A stretch of 64,000 bases of DNA from Arthrobacter sp042667405 (GCF_042667405.1 NZ_JBHVAL010000005.1:160311-224310), one strand, 5' to 3'; shown: positions 33,911-43,269, numbered from the stretch's first letter. Notes: a model not told the origin generated them from the sequence alone. Made by a program: numbers and translations.

Positions 33911-35737
33911 CTACTCTCGGGATTCGATGGCGGCTTGCCGCTGCTGGACGGCCCGGATCCTTTCGAGGTCGAACTTGTCGCTGCGGTCGAAGTTGAAGAT
34001 GCCGTTCTTCTCCTGGAACACGTCCGTCAGCTGCGTGTAGCAGTAACCAAACATGTCCGGGTTATCCAGCAGGACGTTGCAGAGGCCCTCGAACCGCTCG
34101 TAGAACTCTTCCTCACTGGCCACCCGCTGGCCGTAGCCCCAGGAGCTTTCGACGTCGGTGCCTGCGGCTTCCGCTGCCTGCCTGGCTTCGGCCTCGTTCC
34201 ACCAGATGCCACCGAATTCCGAGACGAAGAAGGGCTGGCCGTTGTAAGGGACGGAGTAGTCAACGCCGTCGTGCGCCCGGTTGAGGAATGGTTTGCCCTC
34301 GGCAAGGCCTTCCTGTTCCAGCCGGAACTTCTCCGGATCCTGTTCATAGGAATGGGAATCGTAGATGTCGGTGTCCCGGACCCTGTGCGAGTAGCCCGAG
34401 GCGTCGATCACCGGACGCGTGGGATCGGCGAGCTTGGTGGCGAGGAACATGGCCTGGGTGACGTCGTCCAGGACGGTGATCCGGTCGTGGAGGTGTTGAT
34501 GGGTCTCGTTGAGCGGGCACCAGCCGATGATGCTGGGGTGGTTGTAGTCGCGCTGCAGAACCTCCAGCCATTGGGCCACGAAGCTCGCGGTGGGCTTTTG
34601 ATTGTGGCCTATCGTGCCGCCGCCGGAGACGCCCCAATCTCCGAATTCGCCCCACACGAGGTAGCCAAGCCGGTCCGCGTGGAATAGGAAGCGCTCCTCG
34701 AAGACCTTCTGGTGCAGCCGGGCGCCATTGAACCCGGCAGCCATGGACAGCTCGATGTCCTTGATCAGGGCAGAGTCGTCGGGGGAGGTCATGAGGGATT
34801 CGGGCCAGTAGCCCTGGTCGAGGACGAGCCGCTGGAAGACTGCCTTGCCGTTGATGCGGACTACTTTGCCGTCCAAGGCCACAGAGCGGATCGCGGTGTA
34901 GCTGGTGACCCTGTCCACGGTGTCGCCGTTGGCGTCCTTAATGGCTACGTCCAGGTCGTAGAGGAACGGGTCTTCGGGGGACCATGGCCGAAGCTGGTCC
35001 GCCGGTATGCCCAGGCGCAGCGAGGGCGACAGGTCCAGGTCTGCTCTGGCCTCGGCTTCGGCCACTGTGTCTGAGTCGGTCCGAAGGGTTGCCGTCACTG
35101 TGTGGCCCTGGTGGTTGCGTGAAAGGGGCACCTCGATGGTCAGGCTGGAATCGGCAAGGTTGGGAGTCACGCGCAGACGTTTGATGTAGATCTCCGGGAC
35201 GGCCTCCAGCCACACCGTCTGCCAGATCCCCGTGGTGCGCGTGTACTGGCAATGGGTGTTGTTGTACCAGGTGGCCTGCTTGCCCCTGGCCTGCATGTCG
35301 TGCCGGGAGTCGCGGGCCCGCACCACCACGACGGCGTCCGTTCCGGGTTCGGTGACGTCGCTGAGGTCTGCTGTGAACGGAGTAAAGCCACCCCGGTGCC
35401 GGGCTACCTCGATGCCGTTGACCCACACCGTGGCATCGTGGTCGACTGCTCCGAAATGCAGGAGGACTTTCAGCCCTGCCCAGTCCTGTGGAATGGTCAC
35501 CGTGCGGCGGTACCAAACGGCTTCCATGAAGTCCACGTGCTCGACGCCCGAAAGGGCCGATTCGGGGGCGAACGGAACCAGGATCCGGCTGTTCAGTTCG
35601 CGGTTGGTGAGTCCTCGCTCCAAACCGGAGTCCCCGGCGTCGATCTCAAAATCCCAGGTGCCGTTCAGGTTGAGCCACGTGTCGCGGAGCAGCTGCGGGC
35701 GGGGGTGCTCGGGCTTGGGGATCGGTGAATCGGTCAA
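33911..35737 (-). CDS. Glycoside hydrolase family 2 protein
   Basis: A 608-residue enzyme with the GH2 order: sugar-binding jelly roll (residues ~10-180), immunoglobulin-like domain (~185-285) and TIM barrel (~290-600). The acid/base E411 lies in GWCPLNETH and the nucleophile E507 in FVSEFGG. No signal peptide, so cytoplasmic or on imported sugars. It could be a beta-galactosidase, glucuronidase or mannosidase; the sequence is closest in feel to the small LacZ/GusA-like enzymes. The TTG start has AAGGAG 5 nt upstream. Confidence 0.87.
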   Translation of the reverse strand: MTDSPIPKPEHPRPQLLRDTWLNLNGTWDFEIDAGDSGLERGLTNRELNSRILVPFAPESALSGVEHVDFMEAVWYRRTVTIPQDWAGLKVLLHFGAVDHDATVWVNGIEVARHRGGFTPFTADLSDVTEPGTDAVVVVRARDSRHDMQARGKQATWYNNTHCQYTRTTGIWQTVWLEAVPEIYIKRLRVTPNLADSSLTIEVPLSRNHQGHTVTATLRTDSDTVAEAEARADLDLSPSLRLGIPADQLRPWSPEDPFLYDLDVAIKDANGDTVDRVTSYTAIRSVALDGKVVRINGKAVFQRLVLDQGYWPESLMTSPDDSALIKDIELSMAAGFNGARLHQKVFEERFLFHADRLGYLVWGEFGDWGVSGGGTIGHNQKPTASFVAQWLEVLQRDYNHPSIIGWCPLNETHQHLHDRITVLDDVTQAMFLATKLADPTRPVIDASGYSHRVRDTDIYDSHSYEQDPEKFRLEQEGLAEGKPFLNRAHDGVDYSVPYNGQPFFVSEFGGIWWNEAEARQAAEAAGTDVESSWGYGQRVASEEEFYERFEGLCNVLLDNPDMFGYCYTQLTDVFQEKNGIFNFDRSDKFDLERIRAVQQRQAAIESRE

Positions 35738-35889
35738 GATGTCTCCTTCGACGCGGGAACTGGCTGTTCTTTACAACGTTAGAATCTTTCTCTTCCTGAT
35801 GCGATAGCTGGGCGGAATTCACTCGGTCAAAGATGCATGACGTGAGAGGCTGGACCTACGCGTCCAGCATGCGAGCTGAGGAGATTCCC

Positions 35890-36852
35890 GTGACCGAGTA
35901 CCGTTTGGCCATTCTTGATGACTACCAGCAGGTTTCCGGCGATTACGCGCCGTGGGAGTCACTGCTCGACGACGGCGTGAAGGTCACTGTTTTCAGCGCA
36001 CCTTTCGTCTCGGAAGAGCAAGCTGTGGCCGCTTTGACGCCGTTCGACATCATCGTGGCGATGCGCGAGCGAACCCGGTTTCCCCAGAGTGTCCTCGATT
36101 CATTGCCTGACCTGAAGCTGCTGGTGACCACCGGCATGGCCAATGCGGCGATCGATCTCGAGGCGGCCTCGGAGCGGGGAATTGTGGTGTGCGGGACAGG
36201 AGGATCACCGGCCGCGGCGCCGGAGCTGACCTGGGCCTTGCTGCTGGCTTTCGCGCGGAACCTGCCTGTGGAGGAGAACTCGCTGCGCGCGGGGGAGTGG
36301 CAGACCGGCGTCGGATTCGAACTTGAAGGCAAGACGCTCGGGATCGTGGGCCTTGGCAAGATCGGCAAGCGCATCGCCGGGTATGCCGCAGCGTTCGGCA
36401 TGGACGTGCTGGCCTGGAGCCAAAACCTCACGGCCGACGATGCTGAGGCCGCGGGTGCCCGTTTGGTCAGCAAGGAAGAACTGTTCAGCGAGTCGGACAT
36501 CGTGACGCTGCATCTCCGGCTGTCCGAACGAACCGAGGGAATCGTAGGCTCGGAGGAGCTGCGGCTGTTGGGCCCCGACGGGCTGCTGGTCAATACAGCC
36601 AGGGGTCCCTTGGTTGACGAGGGGGCCCTGATCCGCGCGCTCGAGGAAGGTTGGATTCGCGGTGCAGCCCTGGACGTCTTCGAGGAAGAGCCCCTCCCCG
36701 CCGGTCATGCGCTGCTGCACGCTCCGCGGACGGTGCTCACGCCGCACGTCGGATACGTGACGCACGAAAGCTACCGGAAGTTCTACGGCGAGGCTTTCGA
36801 GGACGTGAAGGCCTGGCTGGCCGGGGAGCCTGTGCGCGTCCTCGGCGGGTAA
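35890..36852 (+). CDS. D-2-hydroxyacid dehydrogenase
   Basis: A 320-residue NAD(P)-dependent dehydrogenase of the phosphoglycerate/glycerate dehydrogenase family. The nucleotide fold begins TLGIVGLGKIGKRIAGYAAA; catalytic Arg lies in NTARGPLVDE, Glu in DVFEEEPL and His in LTPHVGYVTHES. GTG 35890 is chosen because GAGGAG lies 6 nt upstream; ATG 35869 is open too. Glycerate kinase follows 60 bp later, so reduction of hydroxypyruvate or tartronate semialdehyde to glycerate is plausible. Confidence 0.85.
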   Translation: MTEYRLAILDDYQQVSGDYAPWESLLDDGVKVTVFSAPFVSEEQAVAALTPFDIIVAMRERTRFPQSVLDSLPDLKLLVTTGMANAAIDLEAASERGIVVCGTGGSPAAAPELTWALLLAFARNLPVEENSLRAGEWQTGVGFELEGKTLGIVGLGKIGKRIAGYAAAFGMDVLAWSQNLTADDAEAAGARLVSKEELFSESDIVTLHLRLSERTEGIVGSEELRLLGPDGLLVNTARGPLVDEGALIRALEEGWIRGAALDVFEEEPLPAGHALLHAPRTVLTPHVGYVTHESYRKFYGEAFEDVKAWLAGEPVRVLGG

Positions 36853-36912
36853 TACTCGCGCGGATTGCTGCGCGGGCAAGCGCTTTCCGAAGAAAGCTGG
36901 CAAGATGGATCC

Positions 36913-38055
36913 ATGCGTATCCTCATCGCCCCGGACAAGTTCAAGGGATCCCTGACCGCCGCCGAAGCCGCATCAGCCATGGCCGAAGGCGCGCTCCGTG
37001 TCTATCCGGATGCCGTGACCACGCAGTTCCCTGTTGCCGACGGCGGTGAAGGCACCTTGGACGCCGCAATTTCTGCCGGCTACGAGGAACGGAACAACGC
37101 CGTTGTCGGACCCATCCTCAAGCCGGTGGGTGCATCGTGGGCGATCCGGAAAAACTCTTTCGGCGGAGCTACGGCCGTTATCGAAACTGCCATGGCTTCC
37201 GGACTGGCGCACATGGAGCCAACCCCGGAGAACGCCCTGCGCGCGCACAGCTACGGTTGCGGCCAGCTCATCGCCGCGGCCCTGGAGGCCGGCGCCACCG
37301 AGATCGTGCTCGGCGTGGGCGGCTCCGCAATGTCCGACGGCGGCAGCGGGGCCTTGCGCGCCTTAGGGCTCAAGCCCCTTGATTCGGCCGGGAATGTGGT
37401 GCCCCTCGGCGGAGGTTCCTTGGCCGACGTCGTAGCTTTGGACGTTTCCGAGCTCGATCCGCGGCTGTCGGCCGTGAAGTTCCGCATCGCCGTCGACGTG
37501 CAAAACCCGCTGTACGGGGCGGACGGCGCGGCCCACGTTTTCGGCCCGCAGAAAGGCGCGGACGCGGACGCCGTCGAAAAGCTCGACGCCGGTCTGCGCA
37601 ACTGGGCATCGCTCCTTCGGGAAGCGAGCGGCCGTGATGTCAACGTTCCGGGCGCTGGAGCGGCGGGCGGGTTCCCGGCGTCGTTCCTTGCCTTTACGGA
37701 TGCGGTGCTGGAGGGCGGCTTCGCGCTGGTGGCGGGACTGACAGGGCTCGCTTCACACTTGAGCGAAGCAGATTTGGTGATCACCGGCGAGGGGTCCATG
37801 GATGAGCAGTCGCTCACCGGGAAGGCGCCGATCGCATTGGCCGACGCCGCGAGCGTGCACGGCATCCCCGTGGTCGCAGTGGCCGGACGCATCACGGTGA
37901 CTCCGGAAGAGCTGGCGAAGCACGGGATTGTGGCCGCGGCGCAGTTGCTGGATGTCGCTCAGCGCAGGAACGGCGTCCCGGATGTGGCCGACGCTGTAGC
38001 CAACGCCGCCAAGTACCTGGCGTGGGCTACCAGCCAAGTACTTGAGGGCGCCTAA
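36913..38055 (+). CDS. glxK: Glycerate kinase
   Basis: A 380-residue member of the GarK/GlxK family, which phosphorylates D-glycerate to 2-phosphoglycerate with ATP. The start MRILIAPDKFKGSLTAAEAA and the motifs VADGGEGTLDA, GVGGSAMSDGGSGALRALG and LVITGEGSMDEQSLTGKAP are all diagnostic. CAAGAT stands 6 nt before the ATG, so it may be leaderless with a weak -10. It follows the 2-hydroxyacid dehydrogenase on the same strand; together they would feed glycerate into glycolysis. Confidence 0.92.
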   Translation: MRILIAPDKFKGSLTAAEAASAMAEGALRVYPDAVTTQFPVADGGEGTLDAAISAGYEERNNAVVGPILKPVGASWAIRKNSFGGATAVIETAMASGLAHMEPTPENALRAHSYGCGQLIAAALEAGATEIVLGVGGSAMSDGGSGALRALGLKPLDSAGNVVPLGGGSLADVVALDVSELDPRLSAVKFRIAVDVQNPLYGADGAAHVFGPQKGADADAVEKLDAGLRNWASLLREASGRDVNVPGAGAAGGFPASFLAFTDAVLEGGFALVAGLTGLASHLSEADLVITGEGSMDEQSLTGKAPIALADAASVHGIPVVAVAGRITVTPEELAKHGIVAAAQLLDVAQRRNGVPDVADAVANAAKYLAWATSQVLEGA

Positions 38056-38070
38056 CCATTTCCCCCTGGG

Positions 38071-38322
38071 CTACTGCCTGTAGCCCTCTACTTCGCTGAT
38101 GGGGCGGGCCTCCGCCTCGTCGGGGTTTTCTCCGGCGTCCTTCTTGGCGCGCCGCTGGCGGAGCAGGTCCCAGCACTGGTCCAGCTGCGCTTCCAGGTGG
38201 GCCAGGCGCGCACGGTTGTCGCTGTTGTCTCCCATGCTTTCGTCGTCCAAAGGCGCGTCACGGAGTCGGTGCTCCTCTTCCACCAGTGCTTGAATTCGTT
38301 CCAGAAGATCCTGCTCGTCCAT
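38071..38322 (-). CDS. DUF2630 family protein
   Basis: An 83-residue charged, helical protein matching DUF2630: EQDLLERIQALVEEEHRLRD, then LAHLEAQLDQCWDLLRQRRA, ending RPISEVEGYRQ. The two helices look like a short coiled-coil hairpin. The family is actinobacterial with unknown function. It converges on glycerate kinase, 15 bp from its stop. Confidence 0.85.
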   Translation of the reverse strand: MDEQDLLERIQALVEEEHRLRDAPLDDESMGDNSDNRARLAHLEAQLDQCWDLLRQRRAKKDAGENPDEAEARPISEVEGYRQ

Positions 38323-38416
38323 GGTTTCTCTCCTTGGGTTGGGCTCCGGGGCGTTATATGAAACCTAGTCCTGCCGATGGGGTGCGTCTACTGGTGGGCG
38401 ACGGCATACTTGGGTC

Positions 38417-38860
38417 ATGGAATTCACAACCACCATCGTGGGCGATGGCAGCAAGGCCGGCATCGAAGTTCCTTCCCACGTGGTGGATGCGCTCGGGGCT
38501 GGAAAGAAGCCGCCAGTGGTGGTGACCATTAACGACCGAAGCTATCGGAGCAGCATCGCGGTGATGGGCGGAAAATACATGGTGGGCGTCAGTGCTGCCA
38601 ACCGCGAGCTCACCGGCGTTGCAGCGGGCGACACCGTGGAGGTGGGCCTGGAGGTCGACACTGAGCCGCGCGTCGTCGAGGTGCCGGCCGACCTCGCCGC
38701 GGCCCTGGATGCCGAGCCGGAGGCCAAAGCCTTCTATGGGACGCTCAATTACAGTGCCCAACGGCGCTACGTTGAGCCCATCGGGGACGCCAAGGCCGAG
38801 GAGACCCGGGCACGACGCATCGCCAAGGTTGTCTCTGATTTGAAGGCTGGAAAAAAGTAG
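38417..38860 (+). CDS. DUF1905/YdeI-like (OmpD-associated) protein
   Basis: A 147-residue soluble protein. Residues ~1-90 are the DUF1905 beta-barrel (FTTTIVGDGSKAGIEVPSHVV, then GVAAGDTVEVGLEVD). The C-terminal ~55 residues match the YdeI/OmpD-associated helical tail (AFYGTLNYSAQRRYVEPIGDA, ETRARRIAKVVSDLKAG). Function is not established. CATACT stands 6 nt before the ATG. Its stop is 4 bp from that of the convergent lactamase-fold gene. Confidence 0.83.
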   Translation: MEFTTTIVGDGSKAGIEVPSHVVDALGAGKKPPVVVTINDRSYRSSIAVMGGKYMVGVSAANRELTGVAAGDTVEVGLEVDTEPRVVEVPADLAAALDAEPEAKAFYGTLNYSAQRRYVEPIGDAKAEETRARRIAKVVSDLKAGKK

Positions 38861-38864
38861 CATC

Positions 38865-39608
38865 TCAGGCGGGGCCGTTCGCCCTGGCAATGGCCACGGC
38901 CTCCTCTATGCCCCGGTTCCACGGCTCGCCATGGCCGGGGAGAACCAAGCCCGCGCGGGTTTGTGCGAGCTGTTTCAGCGACGCGAGATTGAGTGCGCTG
39001 TCCGCCGTTGCTGCCCCCGCCACGATTCTCGGTCCCGTTCGCTGGGTGTACGGATCGAGGGTGACCAGCGCGTCGCCACTGAAGAGAATGCCGCGCTCGC
39101 GGAGGAAAAGTCCGCAGTGTCCGCTGGTGTGGCCGGGGGAGAAGGTGATCTCCGGGCTTCCGGGAACAGGAAGGGCCCCGGTGCCGGGGAAGTAGCGGAC
39201 TTCTTCGACGCCTTTGACCCTGAGGGCTCCGGCGCGCGTCATGCCGGCAAGGACCGGGAGTCCTCTTGGGTGGGTCAGGGCGAAGACGAACCGTGAGCGT
39301 TCGTGCCTGTAGCGGTAGGGGTGCTTGGCAATGTAGGCGTCTTCGGTGTGGATCCACACCGGAATGCCCAGCTCCTGGTGCAGCCGCCGGGCGAGGCCCA
39401 AGTGGTCGAAGTGGCCGTGCGTGAGCACCAGGGCCCGGATGTCCTGCATCGAGTGACCCAGGGCTTTAAGCGAATCTTTCACGGGTCCCCACATGGCGGG
39501 CAACCCGGAGTCCACCAGGGTGAGTCCTTCGCGGCCTTCCACCACGTAGAAGTTCACGTAGGCGTCGGAGAAGCGATAAACACCGTCAGCCACCTCGGTC
39601 ATTGCCAT
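38865..39608 (-). CDS. Metallo-beta-lactamase-fold hydrolase
   Basis: A 247-residue MBL-fold protein. LTHGHFDHLGL supplies the HxHxDH metal site near residue 60, and SPGHTSGHCGL and LVLPGHGEPW supply the later His ligands; FSGDALVT the bridging Asp. It resembles glyoxalase II-like/lactonase hydrolases rather than antibiotic lactamases. The ATG at 39608 has GGAAGGGA upstream, whereas the frame runs up to 39686. Substrate unknown. Confidence 0.85.
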   Translation of the reverse strand: MAMTEVADGVYRFSDAYVNFYVVEGREGLTLVDSGLPAMWGPVKDSLKALGHSMQDIRALVLTHGHFDHLGLARRLHQELGIPVWIHTEDAYIAKHPYRYRHERSRFVFALTHPRGLPVLAGMTRAGALRVKGVEEVRYFPGTGALPVPGSPEITFSPGHTSGHCGLFLRERGILFSGDALVTLDPYTQRTGPRIVAGAATADSALNLASLKQLAQTRAGLVLPGHGEPWNRGIEEAVAIARANGPA

Positions 39609-40016
39609 GGTTGTTTCCCTTCCTGGTTGGATCCGTTGAGGGTCACTGCCACGACTACCATAAGCATGCTTATTATTTTGGGGCAAGGGCCGGGTGCCGG
39701 GGGGTCGTCGCGTGCTTCAAAGAAAATACTTCGAAGAAAATATCGAGGACCACGACACGTTCTCCGGACTCGCGCCACTACTTAGTAGTGACAGGTTGCA
39801 GAGCGCACTCCGGATGCAGAACAGCAGCCACGGCCTATGAGGTGTTGAGACCCCCTCCTCGGCCGGTCACGGCGCAATAAGTCCGGGCCGGCGTTTTTGG
39901 CGGCCCGGAGGTGCGCCCGTCCGCTTGCCCGAGCGGACAGTGTGGCCGGCCCGTAAGCAGACCCCCCTCGAGCCGGCCACACACCCTTCCCGGGTGACTC
40001 GAACTGCCTCCTATCC
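39609..40016. other. 408-bp intergenic region with tandem hairpins
   Basis: It holds a short palindrome CACTAC-TTA-GTAGTG at 39776-39790, a near-repeat GAAGAAAATA/AAAGAAAATA around 39720-39745, and three tandem stem-loops at 39882-39982. No ORF in it looks coding. It carries the promoter for the lactamase-fold gene and the 3' end of the MFS transcript. Confidence 0.5.
39882..39982 (-). terminator. Three tandem stem-loops downstream of the MFS gene
   Basis: Stem 1 is TCCGGGCCG/CGGCCCGGA (39882-39909), stem 2 GTCCGCT/AGCGGAC (39919-39938), and stem 3 GTGTGGCCGGC/GCCGGCCACAC (39940-39982). As they lie 34 bp past the MFS stop they probably end its transcript, but three strong stems in 100 bp is more than a terminator needs. 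Confidence 0.5.
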
Positions 40017-41309
40017 TCAGCGGGCGCTTTGATCGCCGCGTCGACGTCGTTCGGCGAGTACCGCCGTCGTCGTGGCTTTCCGCGCGATAAGCGCTACGCC
40101 CGCCGCCGAGGCAACAAAAACTGCCCCCAGGATCGCCCAACCCAGCGTGCCACGTTCGACGACGGTGGCAGTCACCACGAGAGGCGCGAGCATGGCCCCC
40201 AAGGCGGATCCCATGCCGAACATTCCCTGATAAGCGCCGGCCTGGAGGGGATTGGCGAGTTCGAAGCTGAGGCCCCACGCCCCCGCTTGCGAAAGGATTT
40301 CCGCCAACGAGTGCAGGAGCGCGCCACCGCATAGGAGAATGATGGCGGCGACCACCGGTACGCCGCCCGCTAGTGCGTAGAGGGTGCAAGCCGCGGCCAT
40401 GAGCACCCCGCCAGTCATTACGATCTTCCCTGCCCGGGCGGGGTGGTCTGTGCCGCGGGAGAGAGGCACCTGCAGCAGGACGACGCACACGGTGTTGATG
40501 ACGAGGACCACGGATATCAGCACGTCCGGCGCGCTGGTGTACTGGGAAATCCACAGCGGAACGCCCATCTCGGCGAGTCCGAACTGCATGCCGAAAATAC
40601 CGGACAGCACCGTCAACAGAACGTAGCGGCGATCCTTGAAGGGGGAGATGCCCCGCTTAGGCGCACGGTTGGCGGGGTCGTGTCGCGGCGCGTCGACGCG
40701 GCTGGGAAGGCGGCGGAGGTGCAGGGCGCTGAGGACATAGACGACGCCGGCGCTGATCATCAGCACGCGGAACGCGTCGGCCGTCCCGGCCAGCAACGCC
40801 AGTCCGGCGATCATGCCACCCGTCGCGATGCCAAGGTTGGTGATGGTGCGGAGGACTGCACGGGCATTGACGCGGTTGGGGCCTTCGAAGGCCCGCGCGA
40901 TGATCGCTGAGCGCGCGGCGTTCGCGGCGCGGTCCATGCCTACCGTGATGCAGGCAATCACGACGGCGGTGCCGAAGTTCCCGGCGAATGTATAGCTTGC
41001 GATCGCGAGACCTTCGATGGCAACCATCACTACCAGCAGTCGGCGTGCGGACAAGTGGTCCGCAAGCCGGCCGCCAATGTAGGACGTAGCGACGCCGACC
41101 CCGCTGGAAACAGAGAGGATGACGGCGATTTCCACGGCGCTCAGTCCGACGAAGCGGCTGAAGTACAGAACCGTCAGGGTGAGGAAGATGCCGCGACCCA
41201 CCGTGGAGACCAGAATGGCCGAAGCGAGGATCTTAAGGCTGGGATCGGAAAGGGCGGCGCGGAGGCCGTGCCGGGGAGGGGTAATGGTGTCTGCCGGAGT
41301 TTTGGTCAC
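40017..41309 (-). CDS. MFS transporter
   Basis: A 430-residue protein with twelve TM helices. The loop 2-3 signature reads GGRLADHLSARRLLVVMV; the second half begins after a basic loop (RDHPANRAPKRGISPFKDRRY). It resembles multidrug-type major facilitators. It starts at GTG 41309 with AGGGG just upstream and is divergent from a regulator with a C-terminal ArsR-type winged helix, which probably controls it. The substrate is unknown. Confidence 0.83.
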   Translation of the reverse strand: MTKTPADTITPPRHGLRAALSDPSLKILASAILVSTVGRGIFLTLTVLYFSRFVGLSAVEIAVILSVSSGVGVATSYIGGRLADHLSARRLLVVMVAIEGLAIASYTFAGNFGTAVVIACITVGMDRAANAARSAIIARAFEGPNRVNARAVLRTITNLGIATGGMIAGLALLAGTADAFRVLMISAGVVYVLSALHLRRLPSRVDAPRHDPANRAPKRGISPFKDRRYVLLTVLSGIFGMQFGLAEMGVPLWISQYTSAPDVLISVVLVINTVCVVLLQVPLSRGTDHPARAGKIVMTGGVLMAAACTLYALAGGVPVVAAIILLCGGALLHSLAEILSQAGAWGLSFELANPLQAGAYQGMFGMGSALGAMLAPLVVTATVVERGTLGWAILGAVFVASAAGVALIARKATTTAVLAERRRRGDQSAR

Positions 41310-41364
41310 CCCCTAGTTCTGCCATCCGCCGAGGACGACCGGTATTGATGTAGCGTTGTGCTTC

Positions 41365-42318
41365 ATGTTGAAGTACGTATTGTCCGGCGCCGACCTGGGC
41401 GGTGTGCGCTTCGGCATCTCGCCTATGTGTGAACTGGGGCTCTCCCTGAGGGCCATCCGTGATCCCAGCCAGTACCCGCTTCAGTTGCCGTGGTTGCGCC
41501 GCACGGAGGAAGCCCGTTCCCGTTTGGATCTGGACGGTCTGCTGGCCCTGGTTGACCACCGGCTCTGGACGCCTGACTTCCTGAACCCCCGGCCTCAGTC
41601 CCCTCTCACCAGGATCGACGACGAGTTCGCGGCATTGGAGGGAATGTCGGCCGAACAGTTCCATGGTGACCTGATCCGGGTGCATGGTGAAGTGCCCGCA
41701 GTCTTTGCCGGCCCCGTTGGCCCGGCGATCCGGCGCCTCGTGCAGATCCTCCAGGACTTTTGGGAAACGTGCTTCGCACCGCACTGGCTGCGCATGCGCA
41801 CCATCCTGGAAGCAGACATCGTCCATCGCGGGCGGCAACTCGCCCAGGGCGGGCTGTTCACCATGCTCAATGAATTGTCAGGCGCTGTGGAATTCGACGG
41901 CCGGGTCATATCCGTGCGGTTGAAGAACCCTGCGTCGCGAACCGAGAAGACTGATGGCTCGGGGCTGACCCTCGTACCCACCATGTTCACCCGCAGGGCC
42001 TCTGCTCCCGTGAACCACGGTGACCCGCCGATGCTGATGTACCCGGCCCGCGGTCAGGGAGCGATGTGGGAGGCGGAGCGAGTCAGAAGCCCTGCCGCTG
42101 TTGTGGCGGTGCTCGGCGAGGTCCGGACCAGCCTGCTGACGGCGCTCGCTGCGCCTGCCTCATCCACCGAGCTTGGGGTGCGCTTTGGCGTGACCACGTC
42201 CGCAGTCAATCAACATCTCAGGGTGCTCCGGAATGCCGGGCTCGTGACGTCCACGCGCTACGGCCACAGCGTGCTCTACTTTCGGAGCGAGCTGGGTGCC
42301 GCGTTGCTGCTTGGGTGA
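41365..42318 (+). CDS. Winged-helix regulator with N-terminal DUF5937-like domain
   Basis: A 317-residue regulator. The C-terminal ~75 residues form an ArsR-like winged helix (SSTELGVRFGVTTSAVNQHLRVL, RNAGLVTSTRYGHSVLYF). The long N-terminal region (residues 1-235; GISPMCELGLSLRAIRDPS, HWLRMRTILEADIVHRGRQLA) matches the DUF5937 type found fused to such helices in actinobacteria. It is divergent from the MFS gene, so it is a likely repressor of that exporter. TAGCGT lies 8 nt before the ATG; a TTG at 41356 is less likely. Confidence 0.8.
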   Translation: MLKYVLSGADLGGVRFGISPMCELGLSLRAIRDPSQYPLQLPWLRRTEEARSRLDLDGLLALVDHRLWTPDFLNPRPQSPLTRIDDEFAALEGMSAEQFHGDLIRVHGEVPAVFAGPVGPAIRRLVQILQDFWETCFAPHWLRMRTILEADIVHRGRQLAQGGLFTMLNELSGAVEFDGRVISVRLKNPASRTEKTDGSGLTLVPTMFTRRASAPVNHGDPPMLMYPARGQGAMWEAERVRSPAAVVAVLGEVRTSLLTALAAPASSTELGVRFGVTTSAVNQHLRVLRNAGLVTSTRYGHSVLYFRSELGAALLLG

Positions 42319-42352
42319 GCAATGCGGCGAGTCGCGCGCCTCTGGCGGGACC

Positions 42353-42369
42353 CGCCGTCGGGCGTTTTT
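42353..42369 (+). terminator. Short terminator after the winged-helix regulator
   Basis: CGCC-GTCG-GGCG followed at once by TTTTT; the last T begins the stop codon of the convergent reductase gene. Additional GGCGGG/CCCGCC pairing just upstream may extend it. Confidence 0.45.
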
Positions 42370-42920
42370 CAGTCCTCGCGGAGGCTGTAAGTGCTGACGA
42401 CGTTGCCCTGGCTGGTGGCGTACTGGTCCTTCAGGAGCAGCCGGTTCAGGGGGTCTCCGTCCGCGAAAAGCCGGCGGCCTGTCCCGGCGATCACGGGGTG
42501 GGTCATCAAGGTCAGCTCATCCAGAATCCCTGCGAACAGCAGTTGGCGGACCAATGAGATGCTTCCGCATACGGCGATTTCGCCGCCGTCGCGGTTCTTG
42601 AGCCCGGTGACGAATTGCTCCACGTCGCCCTTGATCAGCTGCGAGTTGTTCCATTCCAGAGGCTCGGACAAAGTGCGCGAGGCGACGAACTTCTCGACAG
42701 GATTGATGAAAGCGGCGAACTCATCGTCCTGGGTTGCGTTCGGCCAGTAGCTGGCCCACTCCTGATAGCTGACCCGGCCCAGCACCACGGTATCCACGGT
42801 GTTGATCATCTTGGTCAGGCCCTTGCCCAAGTCCTCGTCGAAGCTGTCGAACTGGAACTTGAACGGGTCCTGGACCACGCCATCAACGGAGTGGAACAGG
42901 CCGGCGGTTACCTTGCGCAT
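42369..42920 (-). CDS. Dihydrofolate reductase-fold protein (RibD C-terminal type)
   Basis: A 183-residue protein of the RibD-C/DHFR-like family: RKVTAGLFHSVDGVVQDP at the start, TVVLGRVSYQEWASYWP in the middle, and IAVCGSISLVRQLLFAGILDEL near the end, where the NADPH-binding GS loop lies. Such proteins are common single genes with unknown reductase substrates and are not the main folate enzyme. AAAGGAG precedes the ATG. Confidence 0.87.
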   Translation of the reverse strand: MRKVTAGLFHSVDGVVQDPFKFQFDSFDEDLGKGLTKMINTVDTVVLGRVSYQEWASYWPNATQDDEFAAFINPVEKFVASRTLSEPLEWNNSQLIKGDVEQFVTGLKNRDGGEIAVCGSISLVRQLLFAGILDELTLMTHPVIAGTGRRLFADGDPLNRLLLKDQYATSQGNVVSTYSLRED

Positions 42921-42945
42921 CGGTTCTCCTTTAGGCCGCTCTCCT

Positions 42946-43269
42946 TTAGGCCGCGGCGGTTGCCAGGCGACGACGGGACGGCAGTTCAGTGACGTTGCTC
43001 GGTTCGGTGTTCAGGCGGACGGGAAATTCGAAGAGTTCAGCGTAGACCTGAAGCTCGCCGAGGGCGTCCGTGTCAACGGTGGCTTCGGAAAGGTCCATTT
43101 CGACGTTCAGGCCGCCGCCAAGGCTCTTGGTTCGCTGCACCACCGGGTAGAGGCCCTGCACGCTTGAGGTGGTGACGTGACCGGTTGCGGCAATCTGGAT
43201 CTGTTCGCCGTCAACGTCGACTCGAACAACTACGGAGAGCTTCTCGCTGGTCAATGTGCTGCCTTTCAT
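42946..43269 (-). CDS. Small STAS-like hypothetical protein
   Basis: A 107-residue protein with alternating strands and helices: VVRVDVDGEQIQIAATGHVT, GLNVEMDLSEATVDTDALGEL, then a basic tail SRRRLATAAA. The pattern resembles a STAS/anti-sigma antagonist-like domain or a MEROPS-unrelated small alpha/beta protein, without the conserved phosphorylatable Ser being clear. Start ATG 43269 is uncertain; TTG 43254 has AAAGG 7 nt upstream. It lies 25 bp before the reductase gene on the same strand. Confidence 0.55.
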   Translation of the reverse strand: MKGSTLTSEKLSVVVRVDVDGEQIQIAATGHVTTSSVQGLYPVVQRTKSLGGGLNVEMDLSEATVDTDALGELQVYAELFEFPVRLNTEPSNVTELPSRRRLATAAA

